Assembly: GCF_027744825.2 (NCBI RefSeq)
Contig: NC_071347.1
Coordinates: forward strand, 16,417,001 to 16,481,000
Direction of reading: 5' to 3'
Length of the DNA: 64,000 nt
Source: Synchiropus splendidus
Taxonomy: Eukaryota; Chordata; Actinopteri; Syngnathiformes; Callionymidae
The notes under the pieces were generated by a model. It had not been told where the DNA came from and did no database searches. It was given only the letters and a program-made list of their open reading frames with translations. Of the stretch, positions 25,031 to 37,679 are shown piece after piece. The translations under genes were made by a program, and so were the position numbers. Every line of letters begins with the position of its first letter. The stretch's first letter is position 1.

Positions 25031-25721
25031 CACAGTGGTATCTCAGTTTTCGAACAAATCGAAATTCGAAAAAAATTTTTTTTTGCTTCTGATTTCGAAT
25101 GAAAATCCAGAACTCGAATGTCCCCGAAATAAGCCGGAAAAAACATCACATGCGCGGACCGATCAGCTGACCCACAATGCGCTTTGTTATTGTGTATAAC
25201 GCAGCCTCTGTATGCAGACGTGTCCCTTACATTTACTGACTGTTTCTTCTTTATATTGAGGTGTAAAACCTTTCCTGCCTCCGCACTGGACCGTGGTAGA
25301 GTGTCACAGGGGAGGTGCTGGAGCGCTCACTCCAGGGTTTGATGTCCTGTTGTGGGCTGGAGCTGGGACAGGGATGAGGCGAGTCTGGGACAGAGCTAAG
25401 TTACTTGGTTTATGACTTTGTCACAGCCAAACTGCACAGAAGCGCACATTCAGAGCTGGACACGCACCGGGCACCTCTTCACTTCTGGAGAGACGTCACT
25501 CACTCGGCAACCCCTCCCACATGCAGCGGCCACACACATAGAGGAACAGCGCACCTGCAGCAGACACTCTACATTCACTCCTACAAAAGACTATTTTAAG
25601 GCTTGGAACGCATCATTTCTTTTTCCATTCATTGTAATGGGAAAAATCGATTCAGATTTTGAACAATTCGCTTCTCGAACGGCCGTCTGGAACGGATTGT
25701 TGTCGAGAACCGAGGTACCAC

Positions 25722-25725
<4 letters not shown>
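25031..25725. mobile_element. 695-bp nonautonomous DNA element with terminal inverted repeats
   Basis: The left end reads CACAGTGGTATCTCAGTTTT then CGAACA. The reverse complement of the right end reads CACAGTGGTACCTCGGTTCT then CGACA. This is an inverted repeat of about 26 bp with few mismatches. Both flanks are TA/TG alternating sequence, which fits a TA target as used by Tc1/mariner-like elements, although repetitive flanks make the duplication ambiguous. Several TTCGAA-containing words lie just inside the ends. No transposase is encoded; the open frame crossing the right end only continues through the TA array. Confidence 0.75.

Positions 25726-25729
<4 letters not shown>

Positions 25730-25801
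<72 letters not shown>
25730..25801. repeat. (TA)n microsatellite
   Basis: About 36 uninterrupted TA units directly follow the right end of the inverted-repeat element. A shorter TA run precedes its left end, so the element appears to have landed in an existing TA tract. Confidence 0.97.
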
Positions 25802-25802
<1 letters not shown>

Positions 25803-26737
25803 TAAATCCTCCTGCAATGCTTCTACTTTGTTTTATTTCCCAATTCCAAACACACCAGAGACTCAGGACCGTTAAACCTCAACTGCTTTGGCAGCTAGAT
25901 AAAGCCGTGTTTTTTTTGCCTGGAAGGTTCTCGCTAATTTTAAACTATTCCAGCTTTTCACTTGTTTTCTCTCATGCCTATCACGCTGAGCACACTTACC
26001 TTGGAGCTCTTTCACTTTTTGCTGATTCCAAAACACTCAAGACTGAATCCCAGGCGACGTCATCTGAGAGTTGGAAGGTTCCGAGCCTTTTAGATCGGGT
26101 GTTCATTGTGAGAACTTTTCACGGTTGCGACATCGGTGCCAGGATGCCATACGTCAGGGGGCACAGAGAGGCTTTGTCACCCAGCGCCCACGTTCAGTGG
26201 CGCCTCAGAGGAAACTGCTGAATGTCATTCGTTTGAAGCACCAATAAACCGTCACGGTAGACTTGCCATCCAGCTGTGGATTGTTGTACAGGCAGTTAAT
26301 CACTGAAATGTGTGTTTATGTTGTGTTTATTGTTTTTAATTAGACTTTCCAAGCCCACCACACAATCACACTGAAGTCAATTAGCAGCTTAGGTACTTCA
26401 GGCTGGTGTCGCTCAATATAACTACAGCCATTTGGTTATGTATAACAGGCTTGTGAGAGGAATGACGGTGATGGATCCAGTGATGGAAGGTCCGGGGTCA
26501 TTTCCCAATAAGTGATGAAGCCCCTGCTCTTCAACAAAGTTTGCATTTTCATAGAAATATTAAAAAAACTTCCATAATGCCTTTAGTTGTTGATTCACTT
26601 TTACATTGTGGTAGGAATTCCATTCCATTTAAATCCTGATTTGAATTTAAATATATCTTGCTTATTAAAGAGGAAAAAAATTGGAAAGTTTGTTTACACA
26701 AAAATGCTCTTTTCACAAAAGTGCAGTAAACACCAGT
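25802..26737. other. Intergenic DNA, no gene seen
   Basis: Unique-looking sequence. No domain or repeat recognised. Confidence 0.35.
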
Positions 26738-26880
26738 CTTGTAGTCGAGACCAACTGTCCCAAGACTGAGTCAAGAGTAAGACCAGAGCATCCAGAAACC
26801 AATTCCAAAACCAAGACTTTTAGTGCCAGAGACCGAGTCGACATCAAGACCAATGAGGAGGGTGCGACCAAGACCAAGGT
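26738..26880 (+). repeat. GAGACC-rich dispersed repeat
   Basis: TCTTGTAGTCGAGACCAACT, then AAGACTGAGTCAAGAGTAAG, CCAAAACCAAGACTTTTAGT and GCGACCAAGACCAAGG, forms an array of loose GACCAAGAC words. It is related, in the opposite orientation, to the ends of the duplication units at 10385-10470 and 11163-11240. Confidence 0.6.
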
Positions 26881-26913
26881 AAATACACAATACTGTCGAT
26901 AGAGATAGAGATC

Positions 26914-27257
26914 GATTTAATCGCACTGAAGCTTCCTAGAGTTAACTAGGAGTTAATGGCAAATGAATCACACATTTTGTATTCAATGTCAATGTATTTA
27001 AAGGAATATTTTATCAACACAAGAATCAACATTGCATTCTTTATGCAAACATTTGTTTACTCCATAACAGATAGAGTCAAGAACGTTCTTTAGAATAACC
27101 TCAGTGGCACTGAAAAGGTTCAGAAGCATAGTATTGTATGTATTATTGGCCCTTCTTGTGTTGATAAAATTTTCCTTTAAGTTACATTTTTTTAACAGAA
27201 ATGTGCGATTAATTTGCCATGAATCGCGAGTTAACTCGGCTTCAGTGCGATTCAATG
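26914..27257. mobile_element. Long-arm foldback DNA element
   Basis: The left arm at 26914-27026 and the right arm at about 27149-27257 are inverted copies. The outer parts share AATCGCACTGAAGC, GAGTTAACT, ATGGCAAAT and ATCRCACATTT. The inner parts share TAAAGGAA, ATTTTATCAACACAAGAA. Arms of about 110 bp enclose about 120 bp with no coding capacity. The ends match a widespread vertebrate repeat style with ATTAATCGC words; a single-arm relic is at 14690-14750. Confidence 0.8.
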
Positions 27258-30200
27258 AGGTGAGGTTGAGCTGTTGTTGTGTGGTGTGGCTGACCACAGA
27301 TCCACTAAGACTTGAGGTTGTCATCCGGGAATCATGTGAGTCCACATGTTAAGATGAGGAGGGGCACTGACAATGATTTTTGTGTGTGGTCATACAGATA
27401 AACTCACAAAACCTGTGTTTTCTCTTCTACCACTCGTGGGCTGGGTTTTAAAAAGTTGCCGTTTCAGTCGTTGAAAATGACCCAACATCTATGGATACAA
27501 AGGAGGTAGAAAAAAGATAACTGCCGAGGGCTGCTAGACAGTTTCAACTCTCAGCTGAACACAATTTGAGGTTGTTTTTAGCAATGGGCGTGTAGAAAAA
27601 AGGTTTTGTGAAGACCAGACTACTCATATAAAGGATAATTTGATCAAGGTTATTTGTTAACCTAAATTGCTGTTGTGATAAAATAGAGAAATAGTGAACA
27701 GGCAAATCAGCAAACTAGGGAACAGAAAGTTTTTGGTACTTTTTAAGTTGTGAATAAGCTCAGAAAATCCCAAATAATAGACCGGCTTGGGAGTCCTTAT
27801 CCTTTAAAGTAAGTTAGGATGAAATAAGCACCTGAGACAGACTCCTCTCTTTTTACCAGGCTATTTCTGTCTCTAGCTAACAGATCTTAACAAGATAAAG
27901 CCGCTACCATGAATAAAGAATGTTTTGCAGAGAGAGAGAGAGAGAAAAAAAAAGAAACTCCAAACAAAGACTGCAGTTATGAACTCTACCAAGCATGTGA
28001 CAAGTGCACTTACTTGTCTAATACAGCAAAGCTTTTGTTGCAAACCCTTGAAAGATAAAACATGACGTCAAAAACATTTTTGTTTTCATGCCTAGTCAAT
28101 GCCCCATGGAAAGCACAGTTGACAGTTGATATTTTAGTGTTATTTACACTGCGAGAGCGATCCCACAGTGCGCCGCATCTTTGGTGTCAAGATTTAAAAT
28201 GTGTTTCATGGTCTGCCTGCTTACATTATAAGCACCTGTGCTCTGTGCTATTATTGTGACGGATGGTCAAGGCCGGATCATACATCATTCACTGCTCTGA
28301 TTCAAAGCCACCGCCACAATTTCAATTTAAAAAGAGCCGTCTTTTCGACCCCGCTTGTGTTCAGCTGTGTTGATGCTGCACTGCTTTCTCTGAAAGGGTG
28401 CAGTCCATCACTGAAATCTCTTTGTAGGCGTGAGCATGAACGCATTCGCAGAGGACTGCTGCTCATCTGATCTGAAAACAAAAGCGTGTGTATTCAATGT
28501 GAGTTGAAAATGAAGAAGACCATGAATTGAAAAGGAATTATATGAAACAAATCTGCTATATACATTGTCAAAAATGAATATTTTGCTTCTCAGTTGTTCA
28601 AAGATAAACAGGGAAATTGTGATTTTTTTATGACTTACATTCAATTGAGATGCTGTTTACATGGAAGGAAAATAATCTGCTGTGAATATTAGATGTTCAG
28701 GCTGCCACACACAGGGGAAATAGATACTTTATTGCCTCCTTTGGCGGGTTTTAATTTTTTTTTTTAATGTCAAGTTGACTGGGAACACAGGGGCGCAACA
28801 ACTAGGAGTAAATTATTCTATTGAGAGAAGATCCTATTGAGAGATTCTGAGCTGTATAACTGTCGCTATTTTGATGGTAAGTTAAACTGCATCCTACACA
28901 TTGATTCAGAGGTCAGAAAAATCATGGACAGTTTCTTCCTAGACAACAGCTGTGCTCATCAACCTTGAGGAAGAAGCTGATCACACCACGACTCAACAGC
29001 TTGTAGTAACTGTACAAATATCAAAGCAAGACTGCCTTACTTGTCTGGCAGTGGTGCATAGTCGGCACATCTGTGATGAATGCTTTTATAGGCAGGAAAT
29101 GAAGTTTGATTCTGGTTATCAAAGAATGATTTCACTTTGTTTTTCACTCATGTTGTTCACCGAATGTGGTTCAATTGCAGGTCAAATTGGACTGAGATCA
29201 GATCACTTTTTTTTTTTTTTTGACAAAACAGCCATAATTTTGTTCTGGGCTGAACACACTTCGACACATTCTCTATCTTGTTAAAGAAGTAGGAATAAAG
29301 TAAGAGTTAATAACGACGCAGCCTTCAGTTTTGGGAGACAGAGATATTATTTTTTCACAATTGAGTCAGCAGTAAATTGCTCCGACACACTGAGATGTTC
29401 AGCGGAATATCAATGTCAACATATTGGCTGAGCCGGAGCTCTGACTCAGCGCACCATTGCGCTATCCTCGCCTGACATCGTGTTTCTGCAGCTCTGAGCA
29501 GAAGTGGACGAGAAACCGCTGGTTGCACAACACCGGCCGACAGCCTGACTTGAAAGGACTGTCACTGTGGTCGCAAAATGTTTGTGCAAGGATGCCACAA
29601 GAAACGTGCAGATCAAACCAAATGAGTCAAGTGAGGAGGCAAAAAGAAATTGTTTGGACAGTCTGTGCTTCATCATCACGTTGCTTTTCTCCTATGTTTC
29701 ATGATGTGTGGACACCTTTAAAATAATTGTCCATGTTTTGTCATGCTGACACATATAACTTATAAATATACCTTAGATCACATGTCAAACTCAAAGCCTC
29801 AGAAATTGTTTTATATGACCCAGAGGAGACTTAAATACGAATGATTTCTTCACAATTAAATTGAAATTCAATGCTGAAAGTGCAAACAAAGTCGTGACCA
29901 ATGAAGACAACCAGACTGCACAACTTTTGTTTTGCAAGCAGCGTAAACTTCGAAACCAAAAAAGATCTGAAAGTGTGAAATTCATGTTTGAGCCTTTTGT
30001 TGTATGAGGTGGAGTCACGAGTGAAACAAATGTATGTATCTTGAAACAACCCAGAGAAATATGTTACGCCCAAAATAGCCACGAAGTAATATCGCATTCT
30101 GTTCAAACTTTTATTTTCTGTTCAAGGGGCATCATTTGTGGATGTTTACAGAATATATACAGTACATTTTGTTTGGCCTAAAACTTGTTCAACAAGGTGG

Positions 30201-33200
30201 TAAGGTGAAAGTACCCAATTGGATCGGCCAGTCCGATCAGCTCAGGGCAATGTTTTTATGAACTCTTAAAACAGGCATAATTTTTTAAAAAATGCCAGCA
30301 TCTGCATTGGATAGACACTTTCAAATAAATAGGAAAATGCATATGAAACCTCAAGAAGTTTGTACTCACCTTGTTGGGCTTCCAGTGACGTTAGTCGCAG
30401 TCGACGGAGAGGAAATCATCACTCAGCAAAACAAATAACTTTTATGTCCAAGGATTATTCACTGACATTGCAGTACAGTAACAATGCGGATAAAAATAGC
30501 AAAATGTGTCCCTGAAGTCGGAGATGGCAGCGAAATAGTACGTTAAATAGTAAGTTAATGACCATGTAACAGGCTGTAAATGTTGCGTGTCTCAGGGTAT
30601 GCATGCACATGTTTGAGCATAAAAAGAAATAGGCGCAAATAAAATGTAAAATATCACCATTGTCACATTGACGCGTCAGATCCCTTGCTCTGCTTGTGAC
30701 CAGTCACATAAGCTCCATCCTCAGTTTAATTTGTGTTTCATTGGAACTGTAGTGTATTGTAGTAATGTAGTGCAAGTATAATGTAGTGGAAGAGTTATAT
30801 TAATTCATATGCTTCCTCATAGCTAAGTTGGAGTATTTCCCATCTGAAATATTCCCGTGCCAGAGTGGAGATAAACTCCTGGAGGGGTTGTTCAACAAGG
30901 ACACTTCTCTGAAGTCATTTGAAAGTCCGGGCATCTGGGTCATTTCAGGACTGCTGGCTCTGTACATTCAGTTCTTTCCTCTCGACGGTGGAAGTCCTGC
31001 GCTTTAATTTGAAAAGGATGTTCTTGTCCTCCCTGTGCACTCTGTCATCAGAGATTGTTTTGTTTCTCGTCTCCCCACCTGTATCGCGCCTCACCCTCTC
31101 TGATCTAATCTCTCCTGACAGCTGTCCTTCCAATCCTGTCCTGCATCCTGAACACTGAGGAAGCAGCGAAGAGAGGACAAACGCAGCTGCAATGTATCTC
31201 CGCAGCGCAAATGAAGCGAGTAAGTAAATGCTTGCTTATTTCAGGGCAGCTTCTTTTATTCAGCAACTTCTTACTGCCTGTGACATGGAGGGATTGTCGG
31301 GGGAGGTTCGGCAGTTATGCAGAGAGCTTATAGGAAAGGAAGTCAATAAAGAAAACAGTGAGAGAAAGTTGTAGTAGCTCCCTCCATGGAGTGTTTTCTG
31401 ATGAGCAAGAGGACAACCCAGACCGCAATAAACAGATGACCTTAACACAGTGAAGCAATGTTAAAAGGTTTCTTTAGTATCTTCCCGTCTCTGCTTTCTC
31501 TGCCAAGTCTGCCGCTCTTGGCTGACGTTTCCGAAAACTTCAGCGCAAAGGACGAAGCACACATTAAAAAAGTTATTTTGTTTGTGTGTTGCATCGTCCG
31601 TCACGTGCTGCAGTCGTATTAACTTGTCTCTAAATGAGGTGCAGGTCAACAATCCTTTTAATTGTATCCAATTGTACGCACAGCGCCGAGTGATGCGGCT
31701 CCTTACTGTTCAAGTGAGTTAAATGCAGTGAAGGGGTTTTAATTAAGTCTGGTTTGGCCTCAACGTGACCATTTAATGTGCCGCAAAAGTGAATGGAGTA
31801 AAAAAAATATTTCAAATTGCCAGGTTGGATTTCACTGACTACTCTATTATGTCAATTTTTATTTATTTTTTTTAAAGAAAAAAGACCATACATTTTGGCA
31901 CTGATGTCAAAGTTGTTTACTCTGTAACTAAAACCAGATCAGATGTGACCATTTATCCAGAAATGTCGACCAAAGGGAATGTCTGTCTGGCAACACTTAC
32001 CACTGAGACAAGTGTTCTAAATCTAGCCTCCAAAAATGTTCTGTTTACACTCATATTTCACGTGAAAACAATTCCTTTCATAGAAATTTCGATGAATTTT
32101 CCTCAGGCAAGTTGGTCATATGTGCACAAATTCTGTGTTGGGTCTGTCTCGTCCATATGGCATTTTCCGTCTCGGGGGTCCAAGGATGAATCCATTTTAA
32201 AAAGCCTTATTCATGTCTCTGTTTTTAAAGCCACTATATGAAAATAATGATGTCTGTTTTGTCAGTCTAAGTGGGCGGGACACCAGAACAGTGCTCCTTC
32301 ACGTGTTAGGAATATGGACAGAAAATCATGAGTCATTGTTTCTCTGAAAAGAACAGCAAACAATCATTGCAAACAATTGTTAGTCATAGGCACTATTTTC
32401 ATTGCTGTTGTTAGTGTCGCAAGTGGAGCATGGACACGCATCCTTGGTCGCTCTCTCACATCTTTGTCGAGATGACTGAGACTCATGACTGCAGCTGAAT
32501 CTCATCAGTCCAGTCAGTGTCAACACATCCTCACTCTCATGGCCTGATATATTGATGTTGGGAAAGTGGACTTTTGGCTATGCTGAGACGCTTTAGGCTT
32601 TGGATGTAATGTTCCGCCATCCGCGGCACTTCCTGACGTCGTAGGCAGCGTGTCACGTAAAAGAAAGACGGAGGTTGGGGTTAGTGCTGTCAGTAAGGAG
32701 GAGAGCCACATACTGTTAGAGGTTATATATAGCAAACACCAATGTGTCAATACTGATGGGCATCAGTATAGGACGCAAATGTCCCATATACAACGTCAAT
32801 ATATTATGCCATGGACGTGAGTCAGTTCCATATTCAGAATGTTATGCTGCTGTGTGCAACATTCGGCTGAATAGTGGAAACATGGTAACATTCAGCTTCA
32901 GTGGGGAATAGTCACGAGCAACCTGAACATGATAGAATGTGATCTTAAAATACGAAAATGTGCTGCGGAGATTAAATGAACTCTGCAAGACTCCAGACGA
33001 ACTTCTGGCAACCCACCCCCCCATTCTTGAGATACAGAGAAAATCTGACAACACAATCCTCCTCCCAAGCGGTGACTCCGCAGCTCACTTCCCGGTCAGC
33101 TAATGGTTCAACAAGGAGCCGTTCAACAAAAGTCTTTGAACTTGACTTTCCGACCCATGTATCACACGTTTCCTCTTTGGTCATTTCTTGCTTTGGTCAT

Positions 33201-34278
33201 GCTGCAGAAGGATTAAGAGCCGCTGGTTCCGACCATCATGGTGACGCTTCAGCGCAAAGTGTGATGCGAAGTTTACATACAGTGTTGAAGTTTTGGTTCT
33301 TTTCAAGTGTTGGAGAGCGAGAATAGAATTGAAGTTTGCAATGAACATTCAACCAAACTATCTAGTGCCTTCTGTTTGCATTAACAGTCTATTATACGGT
33401 GGGCTGTTTTTTTTTTATCAGTATTATTATTATTATTTGAAAGTCGAAGCCTGAAACACAAAAAAAATCTGTCTTTCATTTTCAATTCGCTAGCATTGAC
33501 AAAGCCATTTCTTGGCCTTGCTGCAGACAATGGAAGAGGTGTATCTCAGTTCGACTACTGAATTAAGATTCTTCATCTACTGATAGTTTTCAATTGTTTG
33601 CTTCAGTTTTTTGGGAATCCTCGACTCGCATCCTGCCAAGCACGGTGTAATATATTTTTATTGAGTCAGCCGTATTTTCTGACCACTTTGCTCCTCAATG
33701 AACAAAAGGTTTCTGCAAAAAAAAGAGCCTCATCCACGTCAAATAGAAGCTAAAAGACGAGTTGGAACACAATTTATGGTTATTTGTGGCAAGCCACTGG
33801 ACTCCAAGTGACAGTCAACAATTATTTGCCAAAATGCTGCTTGTGCGACGGCCGGCTCAATAGCCTGTTTAGATCTCTCTGTAGAGAATAGCTCATTTTT
33901 CTCATCTCAGTTTCTCTCGAGCTCACTAATCCTGCTCTATTGTCTCCCAGTGTTGCTTTATTGAGGATGTGGACGTGGGCAGAAAATCAAAACAGGAATC
34001 GTTAAGAAGTTTACAGTACAAGGCTTGGACATTTAGTTTTACAGGCAAGACAATATAGTCAAAACTGGGCATGAATACTGATTCGCCTTTTCCCAGGAAG
34101 TTAGCCAGTGACTGAATTTCAAAGAAGTTTAGTATAATCCCTCTGTTCTTTTCCTTTCATCCAAAAATCTGTGTGTGTTCGCATCGTTTGTTTCATAGAT
34201 GAAAACTCATTGTTTCAATCAGAAATATTGTAAGATGATCATCAATTCTGAGTTGGACTATTTTGTAAATGTTCTCAT
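27258..34278. other. Intergenic DNA, no gene seen
   Basis: About 7 kb with no recognisable gene. A weak hAT-type end relic lies at 29775-29830 (CATGTCAAACTCAAAGCCTC). A short GA run lies near 27931-27944. A perfect 9-bp inverted repeat with a 2-base loop, ATACTGATG-GG-CATCAGTAT, lies at 32750-32769. Scattered poly-T runs (e.g. 29208-29221) are present. Confidence 0.35.
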
Positions 34279-34960
34279 ATGAAGAAGAAAAAAAGTAAAT
34301 TTGACCAGCGTAAAGGAACCTCTGAGCTATCGTCTAGTTTTAAGTGCGGTCGAACAGATGAGCTGGCAGCAACGGGAGTCATGGCGGAGGGAAGCCAAAC
34401 TGGAAACAGCTCAAACGTCAATCTCAAGTTGAACTTGAATTCACTTGATAACTGTCAAGCTATAATGTCCATTATAGGACAATCGCATGAATCTCTTCAA
34501 GACCTTAAAGGTTTTGATGGTGAAGAATTAGGAGTCTTGCTTGAAGTGGTTTATGTAAGCGTGAAATGGAAAAATGGTCGCCACAATCCAGCTGCAGAGA
34601 GGAGCAAACACTGGAATCCGATCCGTGCCATCAAATACAATGACATCAGTCTTAAGTTCAGCCAAAGATCTGATTCATGGCAAGCATTTCAACGCAACGT
34701 CTCTGTATCAAATTGAACACTTCTGGACTCTACTCTTGACTTGCCAGGGCACGCGGATCGCAGTACACATCTGTAGAGATTCAAACGATCCAAAAGTGGT
34801 TAAAAAAAAGAAAGAAAAAAGTTAAATCAAGGTTTGACAAACCAAAAAAAAAAACCATTGATGTTGGCAGCCCCCACAAAGCTGTCTACTCTCGTAAGGA
34901 AACCAGAGGTTATGAGAATCATTTCTCTTCCAATAAGCCTGCTCAATCATTTTTGCAGGG
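34279..34960 (+). pseudogene. Decayed coding-like stretch, origin unknown
   Basis: A 145-codon + frame from 34279 is lysine-rich at its start (MKKKKSKFDQRKG) and reads like a protein (e.g. ESLQDLKGFDGEELGVLLEV, KHWNPIRAIKYNDISLKF). At about 34700 the protein-like reading seems to move to another frame (SLYQIEHFWTLLLTCQGT), and after an A-rich tract at 34801-34823 to a third (KSRFDKPKKKTIDVGSPHK). It ends near a CAG/GGTGAG splice-donor-like word at 34959. I do not recognise the protein. It could be a retrocopy, a transposon ORF or chance. It lies immediately 5' of an RTE-like remnant. Confidence 0.35.
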
Positions 34961-35026
34961 TGAGCTAGAGAACCATGTGTGCAGCGCTTCTTATTTTCTC
35001 CTATTTAGTTGTATACTCGGTTTGCA

Positions 35027-35500
35027 GCCGAGTGTGAAGCAGCCGGGATGAGGATCAGCAGCTTCAAGTCTGAGGCCATGGTTCTCGACCGGATTAAGGT
35101 GGTTTGTTTGGTGGAGAGTTCTTGTCCCAAGTGGTGGAGTTTAGTATCTCGGGGTCTTGTTCTCGAGTGAGGGAAAAGGGGAGCGTGAGATTGATAGATG
35201 GGTTGGTGCAGGGGCAGCAGTGATGCGGTCGCTGTATCGGACCGTCGTGGTGAAGAGGGAGCTGAGTCACAAGACGAAGCTCCCTGGGGAGGTGTTCCGG
35301 GCATGTGCACGAGAAGGAGACCCCGGGGAAGACCCAGGACTCGCTGGAGAGATGATGTCTCCGGTCTGGCCTGGGAACACCTCAGGATCCCCCGGGAAGA
35401 GCTGGAGGAGGTTTGTGCGGATCGGGAAGTTTGGGCTTCCTCGCTTCGAATGCTGCCTCCGCGACCCAACTCCAGATAAGCGGCAGAAGAAGGTGAAAGG
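35027..35500 (+). mobile_element. RTE-like LINE remnant, copy 2
   Basis: The same family as 3730-4675: GAGTGTGAAGCAGCCGGGAT corresponds to the ECEAAGMRIS segment found at 4110-4138. Later pieces read EREIDRWVGAGAAVMRSLYR, VVVKRELSHK and GEVFRACA. A large internal deletion joins KRELSHKTKL directly to PGEVFRA. Multiple frameshifts and stops make it inactive. It ends about 320 bp upstream of the trim44 promoter region. Confidence 0.85.
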
Positions 35501-35819
35501 TGAAGGTAGTCGTATACTTTGATATGTTTATAAAAGATTGTAGAAAGAGGTTTAGATTAAATATGTACACATACAGCAGGTAAAGAAATATGAGCGTCTA
35601 TCCGGAAAAATGAAAGAATAATAACTAAAAAATAATTACTTAATAAAAATAAATAAATGAATAAATAAAAATATATGCTAAATATAAACAAATAAACAGC
35701 ATGCTAAACTAGCCACATCACCATAGTAGATATAGCAAGGTCACGTAAATGACTCTCATCTATTTTAAAACCGCCTTCGTTACTTTGTTAATCGAAGCAA
35801 CGCTGATCTCGTTATTCTA

Positions 35820-36094
35820 TTTTGGGACTAGTTTCGCTTTAACTGCAGGTTGTTCGAGCTTCTCTCCTCTACAAACCTCTGTGCGGCGTTCACACGCGCA
35901 CGCCATAACCAGGAAGTAACAAATAACACCGTGAACGCGGAAGTAAGCTGCTTCGCTGCAGACCCGAAAAGTGAAAGTAACGTTGTCAATAACACTGTGT
36001 GTTCATTGTGAACTGTGAGCCGCAACGCTACGGAAGTTAGCACACAAGCTAATTCGCTGCCTCTGACAACGCTGACAGATAGACACGAAGAAGA
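35820..36094 (+). promoter_or_regulatory. trim44: trim44 promoter and noncoding first exon
   Basis: A local rise in CpG is accompanied by three ETS-type sites: AGGAAGT at 35911-35917, GCGGAAGTA at 35937-35945 and CGGAAGT at 36031-36037. Such sites are typical of TATA-less housekeeping promoters bound by GABP/ELK factors. A splice-donor match AGA/GTGAGTACC places a probable exon end at 36094. The exon would be untranslated and join the acceptor near 37651. Exact transcription start not determinable. Confidence 0.5.
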
Positions 36095-37651
36095 GTGAGT
36101 ACCACGGTTTTAACATTCAGGGAGTGAGATGTAGCCTGTGTGTGTGTGTTTGTGGCATTACAGCGTGTTCGTTTCTCTGTTGCTCGTTTCGGTAGTAGGT
36201 GAGTAAACACAAAGAAACAAGGAGCTGGAGAGTAAAATGTTTTGCAAGTGACAAAGGTTTGGATACGACAAGGCACGACAGGTCGTTTGCTGCTTGTCAC
36301 AGCTTAATAGTTATATCACAACTCTGTGCTGCTCCTGCCAACATGTTAACATATGTCAATTGTAATGTGACTTTGGAACAGACTGCTAGTGCAGAGCAAT
36401 TTATAAGAAAAAATAACCTCAATATTATCGATCTTGTAGTACACAAAGTTAATTCCACAAACAAGCATTTAAAGATCATTTTGGTAGTTGACTAGTCACC
36501 TTTACAGTTACTTAGCATGCCATGTGTACAGGTCGATGAACATGATTGTATTGTTGTAAATAGAAGGGAAAATAAATACAAATAGTAATGTACCGTAGCT
36601 GTTGCAGACGTACAGTGTACAGTGATAAATGTTTCAAACTGACTTTTAATAGCTCAAAATGGGAGTGAAAGCTATGTGTTCTTTGATGCCCCATACTTTC
36701 ATTGTTTTTGCGTACTAACTGTGGATTGGAATAAGAGAACCGTGATGTCAAGAGTAGTCGAGTAATGAACCTGTTTTTGACTCATTTAGTCGTCGGTTAT
36801 TGTCCACTAGTCGTTGCAGCTCTGTATACTTCAATAATAACTTCCCTATAAAGTATATTTTTGTTGCTGTGAAGCAGTGTAATGCACTGGGGCTTGGTTA
36901 TCTCTCTCCCTCACATGTCCAGAATTTACTGCAACAGCTTTTTTATTGTATGGCACTTTCAAGGAACTACGTTATACTGTTCAGAGTCAGAATATGTTAT
37001 CAGTGCTTAGCCTTTGATATGACATTTCTCTATTTATTCTACATTTCTACCGGAAAAAGGGAATAAAATGATGATGGGGAAAGGACAGACGATTCAGTTT
37101 TGGCGATGTTCAAAATGAACATATGCTTCCTGTTCATTCTCGCACCTTCTATGTGTGTAACAGACGCAGGTTCTGGAACATTACTGCTGTCCCGTGGAGC
37201 TCATTGCTCTCAATAATAATAAAAACGTTATGATTGAATGTAGATGACACAAATGTAGGGCAACATTTAAGACATAACAGGGTGTACAAAATTACATTAA
37301 ACAATGCAACAAAATAACTGTGGATTAACCAGATTCAAAGGCAGTTGAGTTTCATTCAGGTGTCTGCAGTTTTCACTCCTTCCCTGTTCCAGTAAGTCTG
37401 CACTTTCTGCTCTCCTTCCTAGTCTGTTTAAAATGTGTTTAAGTCAAGGGCAGTCCGGTGGCTTTTCTCTGGCGCCCTTGTATATTTTGGCTCCCGACAT
37501 TCATCATTTACCCAGGGAATATTAGATGAGTGGGGATTAGTCTTGAGGATGTTGGGAGTTTCCACTGCGTGTGCACTGTATATGAGACGTGTTCACAGAA
37601 GGCCAAAGCTATTAATAACCTGTCCTCTATGTCTCCTCACTGACTCCTCAG
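36095..37651 (+). other. Probable trim44 intron 1 (in the 5' UTR)
   Basis: From the donor GTGAGTACC at 36095 to the pyrimidine-rich acceptor CTGACTCCTCAG ending at 37651, 29 bases before the start codon. No repeat or other gene seen inside. The boundaries are predicted from splice consensus only. Confidence 0.45.
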
Positions 37652-37679
37652 CTGGCCCTCTGACTCACTAACAGCCTCC

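Noticed and set aside
25412..26221. 269-codon + frame
   Set aside because: It crosses the right half of an inverted-repeat DNA element, then the TA array as Tyr-Ile repeats, then unique DNA; no domain is present.
35005..35469. 154-codon minus-strand frame
   Set aside because: Antisense reading of the RTE-like LINE remnant on the + strand.
37435..37671. Short + frame just upstream of trim44
   Set aside because: It lies in the probable 5' UTR intron and next exon; no domain, and the trim44 start is well supported.
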